The position numbers and the translations under genes were made by a program. Positions 48,236 through 57,096 of a stretch of 64,000 bases of DNA are shown here, in pieces (within the stretch, counting starts at the first letter, position 1; every line of letters begins with the position of its first letter). Location: assembly GCF_022489035.1 (NCBI RefSeq), contig NZ_JAKVTV010000001.1, positions 186,001 to 250,000 of the forward strand, read 5' to 3'. A model generated the notes under the pieces. That model saw only the letters and a program-made list of their open reading frames with translations. It was not told where the DNA came from and did no database searches. The DNA is from Christiangramia lutea (GTDB lineage Bacteria > Bacteroidota > Bacteroidia > Flavobacteriales > Flavobacteriaceae).

Positions 48236-49880
48236 CGATCTATTTCCAATAGAGTGGCAGGCTTTTCATTTTTTAAGACCTGGATTTTTGTGGTTGCTTA
48301 TCCCGCCTATTATCATTTTCGTGATCCAGGTGGTATCCACTCAGCAAAAAACAAAATGGAAAAAGGTGATCGCTCCACACCTTAGAAAATTTATGATCTC
48401 TAAAGGCAGCAACAAACGTCTTTACCGAATCAATTTTGCGATCATGGGAATTTTAATTCTGGGAGTTTTGGCCATTGCTGGACCCACCTGGAAAAAAAGA
48501 GAGATTCCAGGGCAAATCCTGCAAACACCTATGAGCATTCTTCTGGAGTTATCTGAAAGTATGAATCAAACAGATCTTCAGCCTTCAAGGCTGGGCCGCG
48601 CCATTTTTAAGATCAATGACTTTCTGGATCACGATCCTCAGGCCAGAGCCTCGCTTATTGGTTTCGCTGGCACCGCTCACACTATAGTTCCCCTTACAAA
48701 TGATTACGATATTCTTAAAAATCATATCGACGGATTAAACACTCAGGTCATGCCCATATCTGGATCTGATATCGCAGCAGGGCTTCAGCTGGCAGATAGT
48801 GTGATGAGTGTCACGAAAGCACCGGGAAGTATCATTTTAATGGTAGACGAGCTTGATGATCTACAAATACAAAACATCTCAGAATTTGCAGGAATTACAA
48901 AACATAAACTGGAAATTGTGCCTTTTATTGCTACGTCTTCGGATGAAGAACTCAATTCCAGGCTAAATATGCTTTCAGATTTTGAAAATATTACCCTGCA
49001 TCAACTTACCCTGGATGATAGCGATATGGAACTTATCGCCCGTCGCATTAGCCGAAATCTGGAATTTACCGAGGAGCCAGAAGAAAAAGAAGATGACTGG
49101 AGAGATGCCGGTTTAATATTAGTGATTCCAATGGCATTCCTCTTCGTATTATCTTTTAGAAAAGGCTGGTCTATTTACTTGCTATTACCACTCCTGCTTA
49201 CTTCCTGTTCCGGTTCAGGAGATTTTAAGGATTTATGGTATACCAAGGATTACCAGGCTCAACAATTAAGTGATAAAGGTGACTACGAGGAGGCTGCCGA
49301 ATCATTTCAGGATCCTTTAAGAAAAGGAATCGCTTATTATAAAGCCGAAAATTACAATCAGGCTATCCGGTATTTTAGGGAAGATACCTCAGCCATTGGA
49401 GACTTTAATTTAGGTCTGGCCTATTATAAAAGTGGTGATCTTAATTCTGCAAGGCTGGCTTTTCAGGAAGCTGTTGAAAAAGATCCGCGAATGCAACAGG
49501 CAAAAGATTTTAGTGAACAAATCCTGAATGTATTGCCAGATGGGCAGGAATTAAACCTTGACGAGGCTACAGAGCAAGGCGAAGGCGATCCTGCTCAAAA
49601 TACTCAGAATGATAGTATGGAAGACCTGGGTGGTGGTGGCCAGGAAGCGACCGAAGAAGATATGGAAAAAGAGCGACGAGAAGAGACCGCAGTAACCGAC
49701 ATTAGAAAAGGCAAGGAACTGGATGAAGTACCAGAAGATATTGGTCAGGAGGATATCCAGAGGCAAGATAACTCTAAGGTGCTAATGGAGAAGATCGATG
49801 AAGATCCTTCCTTATTTCTGCAAAGGAAATTTAGGTTTCAGTTAAAAAACAGGGAAAATAAAGGTTCCAATGAAAAGTAA
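48228..49880 (+). CDS. BatB-BatC fusion: VWA domain plus TPR domain
   Basis: 550 residues. The N-terminal half is BatB-like, with membrane segments at 18-36 and 69-86, then a VWA domain in which the MIDAS motif reads ELSES (107-111) rather than DxSxS. A third hydrophobic stretch (about 297-326) ends LLPLLLTSC, which looks like the lipobox of a separate lipoprotein. It is followed by TPR-like repeats (DKGDYEEAAESF, AENYNQAIRYF, SGDLNSARLAFQEAVEKD) and a long acidic, low-complexity tail. The simplest reading is a fusion of batB with a lipoprotein-type batC. Eight-base and 11-base overlaps link it to batA and batD. Confidence 0.88.
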   Translation: MFSDLFPIEWQAFHFLRPGFLWLLIPPIIIFVIQVVSTQQKTKWKKVIAPHLRKFMISKGSNKRLYRINFAIMGILILGVLAIAGPTWKKREIPGQILQTPMSILLELSESMNQTDLQPSRLGRAIFKINDFLDHDPQARASLIGFAGTAHTIVPLTNDYDILKNHIDGLNTQVMPISGSDIAAGLQLADSVMSVTKAPGSIILMVDELDDLQIQNISEFAGITKHKLEIVPFIATSSDEELNSRLNMLSDFENITLHQLTLDDSDMELIARRISRNLEFTEEPEEKEDDWRDAGLILVIPMAFLFVLSFRKGWSIYLLLPLLLTSCSGSGDFKDLWYTKDYQAQQLSDKGDYEEAAESFQDPLRKGIAYYKAENYNQAIRYFREDTSAIGDFNLGLAYYKSGDLNSARLAFQEAVEKDPRMQQAKDFSEQILNVLPDGQELNLDEATEQGEGDPAQNTQNDSMEDLGGGGQEATEEDMEKERREETAVTDIRKGKELDEVPEDIGQEDIQRQDNSKVLMEKIDEDPSLFLQRKFRFQLKNRENKGSNEK

Positions 49881-51195
49881 AATAAAAGTACATACCAGTT
49901 TACTCTTTTTCCTGCTCATTTTAACGGGTAGCCAGGACCTTTTTAGCCAGAATGTATGGGCCAATGTGAGTTTGAACAAAAATTCGGCTTATGTTGGGGA
50001 ACCGGTAGAGGTTAGTATCAAAGTTTTTACCTCAACCTTTTTTACCAAAGGAATAGACCCGGGAAATATTCAGGTAGATGGAGCTTACACCATTTACTTC
50101 AGACCTGTTAGTATATCTATTCAGCAAAATGGCAAAACCTATGCGGGGGTGGAGCTTAAATACAATGTGTTTCCATATTCAGAAAATAGTATTGTTTTCC
50201 CCGAACTTAATATCGAAGTAGAAACTCCACCGGAAGGAGATTTTAAAGGTGTAAAAAAAGTAATTAATACTGCTGAAAAACCCATTAGGGTAAAGCCTGT
50301 TCCAAACAATTTTGAAGGTAATGAATGGCTCGTGGCGAGTGATCTTAGAGTTTCACAAAACTGGACCGGTGATCTGAAAAATGTAAAAGTAGGTGACGTA
50401 CTTACACGTAGCATTGGCAGAACTGCATATGGAACGGTATCTGAACTTATCCCTCCAATTTCCTGGGATAGCATTTCTAAGGTAAGCCTTTACCCAACCC
50501 GGAGTCAGCTAGAAAATAACCGGGCAAAAACCGCCATAAGCGCCAGGAGAACCGAGCGGATGCAGTACCTTTTTGAAAAAGAAGGGAATGTAGTAATTCC
50601 TGAAAAGGTTTTTAGCTGGTATAATCCTTTCCAGAATAGATTATACAAAAGGACATTACCCGAAATAAAGATCGAAGTTCAGCCTAATCCAGAATTGGGT
50701 TTGTTAGCAAGTGTAAAAGATTCTTTGCTGATACAGCAGGAAACCCTGGAAAATGAAGTTGCGGAAAAGAAACCTTACCTCATCTTCGGTTTAAGCCCAA
50801 AGCAATTCTTATTGCTGGTCATATTTGTAATTATAGTGGGGTTTCTCCTTTTTAAAGCAATTCGATGGAGTTTAATAAGATATAAAGAAAGGAAAAAAGC
50901 CTACCTGGTCTCAGAACTTTATTATTTCAGAAATTTTCTGAAGAGTTTAAGGTCTCGAGACAGCAAACAAAAACTCAATGATTTGTATCGCTGGCTGGAT
51001 GAACTCGACCTGCCTGCGCCAAATATTTCCAGTTTTATCAGGGAATTTGGAACCAGTAGCATGATTCGCAATTATAAAGATGAAGAAGATATAGCCAGAA
51101 TTGAACCGGCAGAATGGAAGGAAGCCAGGAAAAACTATTTAAGAGATATCAATATGGTAGATCCTGTTAACAATCGGCATTGGATTAATCCATAA
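49870..51195 (+). CDS. batD: BatD-like protein
   Basis: 441 residues. A signal peptide ends LFSQ, then beta-sandwich segments rich in VWANVSLNKNSAYVGEPVEVSIKVF-type repeats follow, a typical BatD periplasmic architecture. A membrane segment (about 316-336, LLLVIFVIIVGFLLFKAI) precedes a basic cytosolic tail. BatD is the last conserved gene of the MoxR/Bat operon and overlaps the fusion gene by 11 bases. Function unknown; probably organises the VWA proteins at the inner membrane. Confidence 0.88.
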   Translation: MKSKIKVHTSLLFFLLILTGSQDLFSQNVWANVSLNKNSAYVGEPVEVSIKVFTSTFFTKGIDPGNIQVDGAYTIYFRPVSISIQQNGKTYAGVELKYNVFPYSENSIVFPELNIEVETPPEGDFKGVKKVINTAEKPIRVKPVPNNFEGNEWLVASDLRVSQNWTGDLKNVKVGDVLTRSIGRTAYGTVSELIPPISWDSISKVSLYPTRSQLENNRAKTAISARRTERMQYLFEKEGNVVIPEKVFSWYNPFQNRLYKRTLPEIKIEVQPNPELGLLASVKDSLLIQQETLENEVAEKKPYLIFGLSPKQFLLLVIFVIIVGFLLFKAIRWSLIRYKERKKAYLVSELYYFRNFLKSLRSRDSKQKLNDLYRWLDELDLPAPNISSFIREFGTSSMIRNYKDEEDIARIEPAEWKEARKNYLRDINMVDPVNNRHWINP

Positions 51196-51199
51196 AAAG

Positions 51200-52258
51200 A
51201 TGCAGCATATGAAAACGCTTATAAAGGTTACACAAAAGATGCGAAAATCAATTGGCGCCCTGCTCTTACTTCTATTTGTATTAACCCCCCTCTTATCAAA
51301 TTCTCAGGTTAATCGGCTTAGTAAAGAGGAGCGTGATAGTCTTCGTGCAATTCCGTATCCGCATACCCTGCCAATTTTTGGCCAGAGAGTTCGGAACAAA
51401 GGAATAGATCTGCCTTTGCCGCTGGGGTTTATGGTCACCTATATTCATCAACGAACTGAAGTAAATTTAGAAGATCCACGTATAGCGCTGGGAGGATCAG
51501 ATTTTGTGAGTATCGATTTTGTAGACTTCGAACCCGTAGAAAATTATACGAATGTGGTTAATTTTCGAGCAGACGCATGGGTTTTCCCGTTTTTAAATCT
51601 GTATGGCATTTATGCCCATTCCAAATCGGATAGTTTTGTAAGAATTACATTTCCCATAGAACTGGATATACACCGAACCCCAACCGCCAATACATATGGT
51701 TTTGGTAGTGTTCTCGCTTATGGAATGGAAGATTATTTTGCCGCTTTCAATCTCAATTATTCATGGTCTCATACCAGCGCGTTAGACCGGCCGGTACAGG
51801 GTAGAGTAATGTCGCTAAGACTGGGAAGAAGTTTTGAGCTGGGAAGAAAAAATCAATCTATAAATGCCAGTATTGGGTTTCAAAATCAGAAAATTACAAG
51901 AGATTCCTCCGGTGAATTAACGGTAGATGAGATTTTTGGACTTTTAGACCAGGATAATTTGAACGATCTAAAAGACCAGATCGCCGATACCGCCCAGAAC
52001 TGGTACGACGACCTTTCTTTACCTCAGAAAGTGGTTGTAGACCAGCTGGTAGATTTGTTACAGGATTATCTGGATGGGAAAGATGTGGGCCAGACTCCGC
52101 TACGATATAATTTTGATAAGGTACCCGTGGGAGAATGGTCGGTTCAACTAGGTGTGCAGTATAATCACAACAAACACTGGTGGTTCCGGCTGGAAGCTGG
52201 AATAGGTCGCGGCCGGGAACAAATCATGACTTCGGTGAATTATAGATTCGGACTTTAA
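51200..52258 (+). CDS. Putative outer-membrane protein closing the Bat operon
   Basis: 352 residues from the first ATG; an alternative ATG at 51239 gives a cleaner signal peptide ending SNSQ and may be the real start. The mature part shows beta-strand patterns (GFMVTYIHQRTEVNL, YFAAFNLNYSWSH, FRLEAGIGRGREQIMTSVNYRFGL) and ends like an outer-membrane barrel. A helical insert (about 215-275) contains DLKDQIADTAQNWYDDL. The family is not recognised. The gene lies four bases after batD, so it is part of the same transcript and may give the module an outer-membrane component. Confidence 0.7.
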   Translation: MQHMKTLIKVTQKMRKSIGALLLLLFVLTPLLSNSQVNRLSKEERDSLRAIPYPHTLPIFGQRVRNKGIDLPLPLGFMVTYIHQRTEVNLEDPRIALGGSDFVSIDFVDFEPVENYTNVVNFRADAWVFPFLNLYGIYAHSKSDSFVRITFPIELDIHRTPTANTYGFGSVLAYGMEDYFAAFNLNYSWSHTSALDRPVQGRVMSLRLGRSFELGRKNQSINASIGFQNQKITRDSSGELTVDEIFGLLDQDNLNDLKDQIADTAQNWYDDLSLPQKVVVDQLVDLLQDYLDGKDVGQTPLRYNFDKVPVGEWSVQLGVQYNHNKHWWFRLEAGIGRGREQIMTSVNYRFGL

Positions 52259-52461
52259 ATTCAGCATTTTCATTCCTGAAAAACACCGCAAAGACCTATT
52301 TTCAAAACGAACCGAAGAAATAGCGAAACAAAAGTTAAATCACTTTATTTCAATCTATTGAAGATATAATTAGTTTAAATTTAATAGACTAATAAGCTGC
52401 CTCTGCAATAAATTTTCCCAAATCCTGGAACAGGTTTACCTCCAATTTGAAACAGAAAATT

Positions 52462-55400
52462 ATGGGATCCAAAAGAAGAAAAATTATCATTAGGAGTCTT
52501 AAAATTTTTGGCTTCAGCATTGTTGCCATCCTTGCCTTTATGATATTGTTTCCTATAATTTTTCAGGATGCCATAACGGCCAGGATTAAAAAAGAACTGA
52601 ATAAAAATCTTACTTCCGAGTTATATTTTGATGATTCAGAATTGACCTTTTTTAGGCATTTCCCGTCACTTACTCTTTCGCTGGATGGTTTGGATTTAAA
52701 GGGTTCTGAACCTTTTGAACAGAAAAATTTTATAAAAGCAAAAGAACTCTCCCTAAGTATCGATGTTTTTGAACTGGTGACTACCGGTAGAATTGATATA
52801 GACGGAATTTATCTCATAGAATCCAGAATCAACGTTCAGGTTGATGAAAATGGTAATCCTAATTACAACGTGTTTGTAGAAAAGGATGAAAGCCAACTTA
52901 AAAATGATTCGGTTGAAGAGGTTCATTTAAATCTGGATATCGTTCAGATTGAAGATGCAGGGCTGGATTATCATGATAGGTCTCTAAATTTAAAACTGAA
53001 AGCTTCCAATTTTAATTATAAAGGCAAGGGAAATTATATAGACTCAGATGTGGAACTGCGCTCCCTGGTTAAGGTGGGAAATATAGATTTTGAATTGGAA
53101 AACACTCAGTATTTTAAAGATAAAGTAATTGAAGCCGATCTATACACGAAATACAATTCAAATTCACTTTCCATCATTTTTGAGGAAAATGAACTGGCTG
53201 TAAATAATCTTAACATCACCTTTAAAGGCTATGTTGAATTATTAAAAGAAGGTTACAACGTAGATCTCGAAATTTCTTCACAAGATAGCAGACTTGAAGA
53301 CCTCTTTACCGCCCTGCCGCCAACTTATGTTACCTGGAAGGATAAAACCGAAATTAAAGGAAATATGGATCTTCAGCTTAGATTAAAAGGAAGTTATGTT
53401 GAAGCGGAAAAAAAACAACCTGATCTATTTTTGGAATTTCTCGTAGATAATGGAAGTATTTCATACCAGGAAGCTCCAATTCCACTTCGTGATATTTACC
53501 TAGACTTTAAAACCAGTCTTCCGTCTCTGGATATAGATCAGGCCACGATCATAGCTGATAGTATTTCTTTTAAACTGAATGATGATTATGTCTATGCCCA
53601 GATGCAAACCAAAGGGAATCCTGAAAATTTGCAAATTTCAGGATGGATTAATACCGACCTTGAGCTTGGTAACCTCGTCAGGGCCATTGGGGTCAATGAT
53701 TATGAGCTGAATGGAAATTTAGCTTCAGATTTTACAATCGATGGCACCTACAATCCTTCGGTTGCGCTATTTCCGAAAACGGAAGGTTCATTAAACTGGC
53801 AAAACGGTAGATTACTAACGCCCTTTTATCCAAATCCTATCAGCAATATAAATGTACAGGCCAATATTCTTAATACCGATGGCACCAACAAAGGGACCGT
53901 AATCAAAATTCCTCAGGGTAATTTTACTTTCGAGGAGGAAACCTTCGGTTTTGCGGCCAACCTGGAAAATCTGGACGATCTAAATTATGATGTGACCGCA
54001 AAAGGAACTCTCAATATCTCCAATATTTATAGGGTTTTTGCTGTAGAAGATCTGGAAGTTGACGGTAAAATAAAAGCCGACCTACACCTTAAGGGCAGAC
54101 AAAGCGATGCGACCAAAGGAAATTATGACAGACTGAATAATAGCGGTACGCTGTATTTGCAAAATATCGCGACAAGTTCTGAATTGCTTCCTAAACCATT
54201 TATCATAAGGGAAGGAACATTCCAGTTTCATCAGGATGAAATGGCATTTCAGGATTTTCAGGGAGAATACGGCAGTAACAAAATGTTGATGAACGGTTAT
54301 CTTAAAAATGTGATTAATTATACCTTGAATGATAATGAAATTCTTCAGGGAAAATTCAGGTTAGAATCTGAAAAGATCAATACCGATGAATTTATCCTGA
54401 TTGCTGAAGGCAAAACTGATACTATTCCAGGCGCTGAAATCACAGAAATTAAAACAGATACAACCAATACCGAAGGAATTATCCAGGTTCCCACAGATCT
54501 CGACCTCGTTTTAGAACTTCAGGTAAATTCTCTGCTCTACGAGGAAATTGAGGTAAAAGACCTGCAGGGAATCTTGGCGATTAAAGACGGTGGCCTGGTG
54601 TTGAAAAATGGTCAATTGGAATTAATTGGAGCCAGGGCTTTAATGAACGGACTTTATAAAAATGAAGGTAATGAGAAGGCTTATTTTAATTACGCTATCA
54701 AGCTGAATGAATACGATGTGAAAAGAGCTTATGAAGAACTGGAGCTCTTTAGAGTACTAGCTCCGGCTGCGGAAAACGCGGAGGGTATCGTTTCAGTAGA
54801 TTATAAGATTGAGGGAATTTTGGATAGCCAAATGCAACCGGTTCTGGAATCCCTGGAGGGAGGAGGCACCCTGCTTGTAAAACAGGTAAAGTTGAAAGGC
54901 CATAAAATGATGGGAGCAGTAAGCAGTAAAACGCAAAGAGAACAACTTAACAATCCAGACCTGTCTGAAGTTGAGATTAATTCTTCCCTTAAAAATAACA
55001 TTTTGAACATTGAACAATTCAAATTCAAAGTAAAACCATTCAAACTGAAGATGGAAGGCCAAACCAGTCTGGCCGGCGACCTCAATCTTAAAATGAGAAT
55101 AGGCTTACCTCCATTCGGCATTATAGGTATTCCCATAAAGGTAACCGGTACTAGTGAAAATCCTGAAATTGGCTTAGGTAAGAAAACCAAAGACCTGGAG
55201 GAAACCCTGGCTGAAAACGATTCTTATTCAGAATTGGATAAGGCTAAAATGGCTGCCTTGAAAGATTCTATAAATACGGATATGTCTTTAGATGAAATCG
55301 AAGCTTTACAGGCGAAACTGGCAGATATGCCGGAGGAAGAGTTTTATGCGGTTAAAAATGAATTACCAAGTAAGGAAATATTTATATTTAAAATTGACTC

Positions 55401-55467
55401 CTTAAAACCTACAGATCATACTAATCCAGTCAATTTAAAAATAGTAGCATTAGATACGATAAAATAA
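52462..55467 (+). CDS. AsmA-like protein
   Basis: About 1001 residues from the ATG at 52462; an in-frame TTG at 52447 is less likely. One N-terminal membrane segment (about 12-32) anchors a very long periplasmic beta-rich part made of AsmA-type repeats (LTFFRHFPSLTLSLDGLDLKG near the start; GGGTLLVKQVKLKG and FKLKMEGQTSLAGDLNLKMRI near the end), then an acidic helical tail. AsmA proteins are thought to bridge the envelope and affect lipid transport. It is separated from the Bat operon by about 200 bp. No terminator with a clear T-run follows. Confidence 0.85.
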   Translation: MGSKRRKIIIRSLKIFGFSIVAILAFMILFPIIFQDAITARIKKELNKNLTSELYFDDSELTFFRHFPSLTLSLDGLDLKGSEPFEQKNFIKAKELSLSIDVFELVTTGRIDIDGIYLIESRINVQVDENGNPNYNVFVEKDESQLKNDSVEEVHLNLDIVQIEDAGLDYHDRSLNLKLKASNFNYKGKGNYIDSDVELRSLVKVGNIDFELENTQYFKDKVIEADLYTKYNSNSLSIIFEENELAVNNLNITFKGYVELLKEGYNVDLEISSQDSRLEDLFTALPPTYVTWKDKTEIKGNMDLQLRLKGSYVEAEKKQPDLFLEFLVDNGSISYQEAPIPLRDIYLDFKTSLPSLDIDQATIIADSISFKLNDDYVYAQMQTKGNPENLQISGWINTDLELGNLVRAIGVNDYELNGNLASDFTIDGTYNPSVALFPKTEGSLNWQNGRLLTPFYPNPISNINVQANILNTDGTNKGTVIKIPQGNFTFEEETFGFAANLENLDDLNYDVTAKGTLNISNIYRVFAVEDLEVDGKIKADLHLKGRQSDATKGNYDRLNNSGTLYLQNIATSSELLPKPFIIREGTFQFHQDEMAFQDFQGEYGSNKMLMNGYLKNVINYTLNDNEILQGKFRLESEKINTDEFILIAEGKTDTIPGAEITEIKTDTTNTEGIIQVPTDLDLVLELQVNSLLYEEIEVKDLQGILAIKDGGLVLKNGQLELIGARALMNGLYKNEGNEKAYFNYAIKLNEYDVKRAYEELELFRVLAPAAENAEGIVSVDYKIEGILDSQMQPVLESLEGGGTLLVKQVKLKGHKMMGAVSSKTQREQLNNPDLSEVEINSSLKNNILNIEQFKFKVKPFKLKMEGQTSLAGDLNLKMRIGLPPFGIIGIPIKVTGTSENPEIGLGKKTKDLEETLAENDSYSELDKAKMAALKDSINTDMSLDEIEALQAKLADMPEEEFYAVKNELPSKEIFIFKIDSLKPTDHTNPVNLKIVALDTIK

Positions 55468-55567
55468 TAGTTATAGCAAAAATTAAAGCTATTCGATATT
55501 CCTTCTAAAACTTCATTCTTTAATGCCATTTTCACGGATAAATGACCTGAATTAATATAACAAAAAA

Positions 55568-55603
55568 TCCGCAACCACTTACTAGTAAGCGTGTTGCGAA
55601 TTT
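55568..55603 (-). terminator. Stem-loop terminator of a former tRNA gene (minus strand)
   Basis: On the minus strand a CGCAAC...GTTGCG stem encloses a 12-bp palindrome (CTTACTAGTAAG) and ends in GATTTTTT, so it reads as a terminator for minus-strand transcription. It sits seven bases after the tRNA 3'-end fragment and probably belonged to that tRNA. Confidence 0.6.
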
Positions 55604-55609
55604 ACTCTG

Positions 55610-55625
55610 TGACCCCGGCAGGACT
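55610..55625 (-). other. tRNA 3'-end fragment, candidate attachment site
   Basis: On the minus strand the bases AGTCCTGCCGGGGTCA match the 3' part of a tRNA: end of T-loop AGT, T-stem CCTGC, acceptor strand CGGGGTC and discriminator A. The matching acceptor 5' strand GACCCCG fits a flavobacterial tRNA-Arg as I recall it. Homology stops in the T-loop, exactly what recombination at a tRNA 3' end leaves behind. It lies 156 bases before the integrase start. Confidence 0.6.
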
Positions 55626-55755
55626 ACAATTAGCTTTACTTAGTTATAACCATTTATACCAAAATAAACCTTGAATTGCTATATTTACTGATGTAATTAT
55701 AAATAATTGTTTAAAAATTATTAAGAATAATTTAGCTCATTATAAATTTGGGCGG

Positions 55756-55763
55756 TACATTTG
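55756..55763 (+). promoter_or_regulatory. TAnnTTTG (-7) box for the integrase
   Basis: The bases TACATTTG lie 18 bases before the ATG at 55782. The open frame's TTG at 55761 falls within the box and is not the start. Confidence 0.55.
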
Positions 55764-55781
55764 GCCGAACAAAATCATATT

Positions 55782-57053
55782 ATGGGATCTATTTCAGTAA
55801 GACTTCGTGCAGGTAAAGAAGGGAAACAAAATATCTATCTCCATTTTAATTATGGAAGGAAAAGACAATATAGATTCGCTACTGGATTAAGCTTAAAAGA
55901 TAAAAAGCATTGGAACGCTGATTCAAATTCAGTGAAAAATGTCAAAGGCGAGCCAGATAGCCAGAATATTAATTCTAAATTAAGTCTACTGATATCTAAG
56001 GGTAATAAATTACTTAGTGAATTGGAAGACTCTGGATCTCCTATTGATAACCTTATTCTAAAAAAACATCTAAAAAAAATTAAGGAAAAAGGCTCATCTT
56101 CAATCAGGAAAAAAGTCCCTCTACTAACGGAACATTATGATTGGTTTAATGATCATTTCTCCGTGCATCCTAGGCCAAAAACGCAAAAGCCACTAGCTAA
56201 AAGCACTCTCAAACCTTACAAAAACACTCTGAGGATCATTAAAGATTATGAGAAGCAATTGGGAATAAAATTCACCTTTGAGCATATTACTCTCGAGTTC
56301 CACCATGATTTTATTTCCTATCTACAGAAAGAAGGTTTTACCTCCAATTATATTGGCACCCAGATAAAGAATATTAAAACAATAATGCATGATGCATATG
56401 AAAGAGGCCTTCATACAAATGTAGATTATCAAAAATCAGGATTTACCAAACCTAAGGAGGAGGTGAATCATATTTATTTAAATATGAAAGAGCTCACGGC
56501 GATAAAAAATTTAAAGCTTAAAAATCGACCTAAGCTAGATATTGCTAGAGATCTATTTATCATTGCATCAATGACTGGCCTTCGGGTTTCAGATTTTAAT
56601 AACCTAAATACTTCTAATATAGAAGCTCACAAAGGCATTAGATTCCTAAGAGTAAAAACTCAGAAAACCGGAAAAATAGTTTTGATTCCGCTTCATCCCT
56701 TTGTTGAAGAGATTCTAAAAAAGCGAAATGGAGAATTTCCTCCAAGCATGCCCGATCAACACATAAACGAAGCTTTAAAAAGTATTGCCAGGAAGGCTAA
56801 ACTTAAAGATGAAGTTATAATCAAAAAAACTATCGGCGGTAAACAGGTTGAAACAACTTATAAAAAACATGAACTAGTCACCAATCATACCGCAAGAAGA
56901 AGCTTTTGCACTAATGCTTATAAAGCTGACATGCCCGTGGTTGACATTATGGCGATAAGTGGTCACACATCGGAGAAGGTGTTTTACAATTATATAAAAG
57001 CTACATCTCTAGAAAGGCTTGAAAAAATATCGTCTCATTCATTTTTCAATTGA
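55782..57053 (+). CDS. Tyrosine recombinase (integrase)
   Basis: About 423 residues from the ATG at 55782. Three parts are visible: an N-terminal arm-binding-like part (SVRLRAGKEGKQNIYLHFNYGRKRQ), a SAM-like core-binding domain (about 110-225) and a catalytic domain with Arg in MTGLRVSDF, HxxR in NHTARRSF, His in SGHTSEKV and Tyr in FYNYIKAT. Such integrases in Bacteroidota catalyse insertion of conjugative or mobilisable elements, often into tRNA 3' ends. A tRNA-like fragment lies just upstream, consistent with an element boundary there. It is the first gene of the element. Confidence 0.93.
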   Translation: MGSISVRLRAGKEGKQNIYLHFNYGRKRQYRFATGLSLKDKKHWNADSNSVKNVKGEPDSQNINSKLSLLISKGNKLLSELEDSGSPIDNLILKKHLKKIKEKGSSSIRKKVPLLTEHYDWFNDHFSVHPRPKTQKPLAKSTLKPYKNTLRIIKDYEKQLGIKFTFEHITLEFHHDFISYLQKEGFTSNYIGTQIKNIKTIMHDAYERGLHTNVDYQKSGFTKPKEEVNHIYLNMKELTAIKNLKLKNRPKLDIARDLFIIASMTGLRVSDFNNLNTSNIEAHKGIRFLRVKTQKTGKIVLIPLHPFVEEILKKRNGEFPPSMPDQHINEALKSIARKAKLKDEVIIKKTIGGKQVETTYKKHELVTNHTARRSFCTNAYKADMPVVDIMAISGHTSEKVFYNYIKATSLERLEKISSHSFFN

Positions 57054-57096
57054 TAATCCACTTCCCATTATTATTAATATTTACTAAGTAAGATTC

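Larger units (their letters stand above)
55468..55755. other. Intergenic region before the integrase
   Basis: The first 90 bases hold only a weak ATAGC/GCTAT hairpin after the AsmA-like gene. Then follow the stem-loop and the tRNA fragment described separately, and an AT-rich stretch leading to the integrase promoter box. No gene is visible. Confidence 0.5.
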
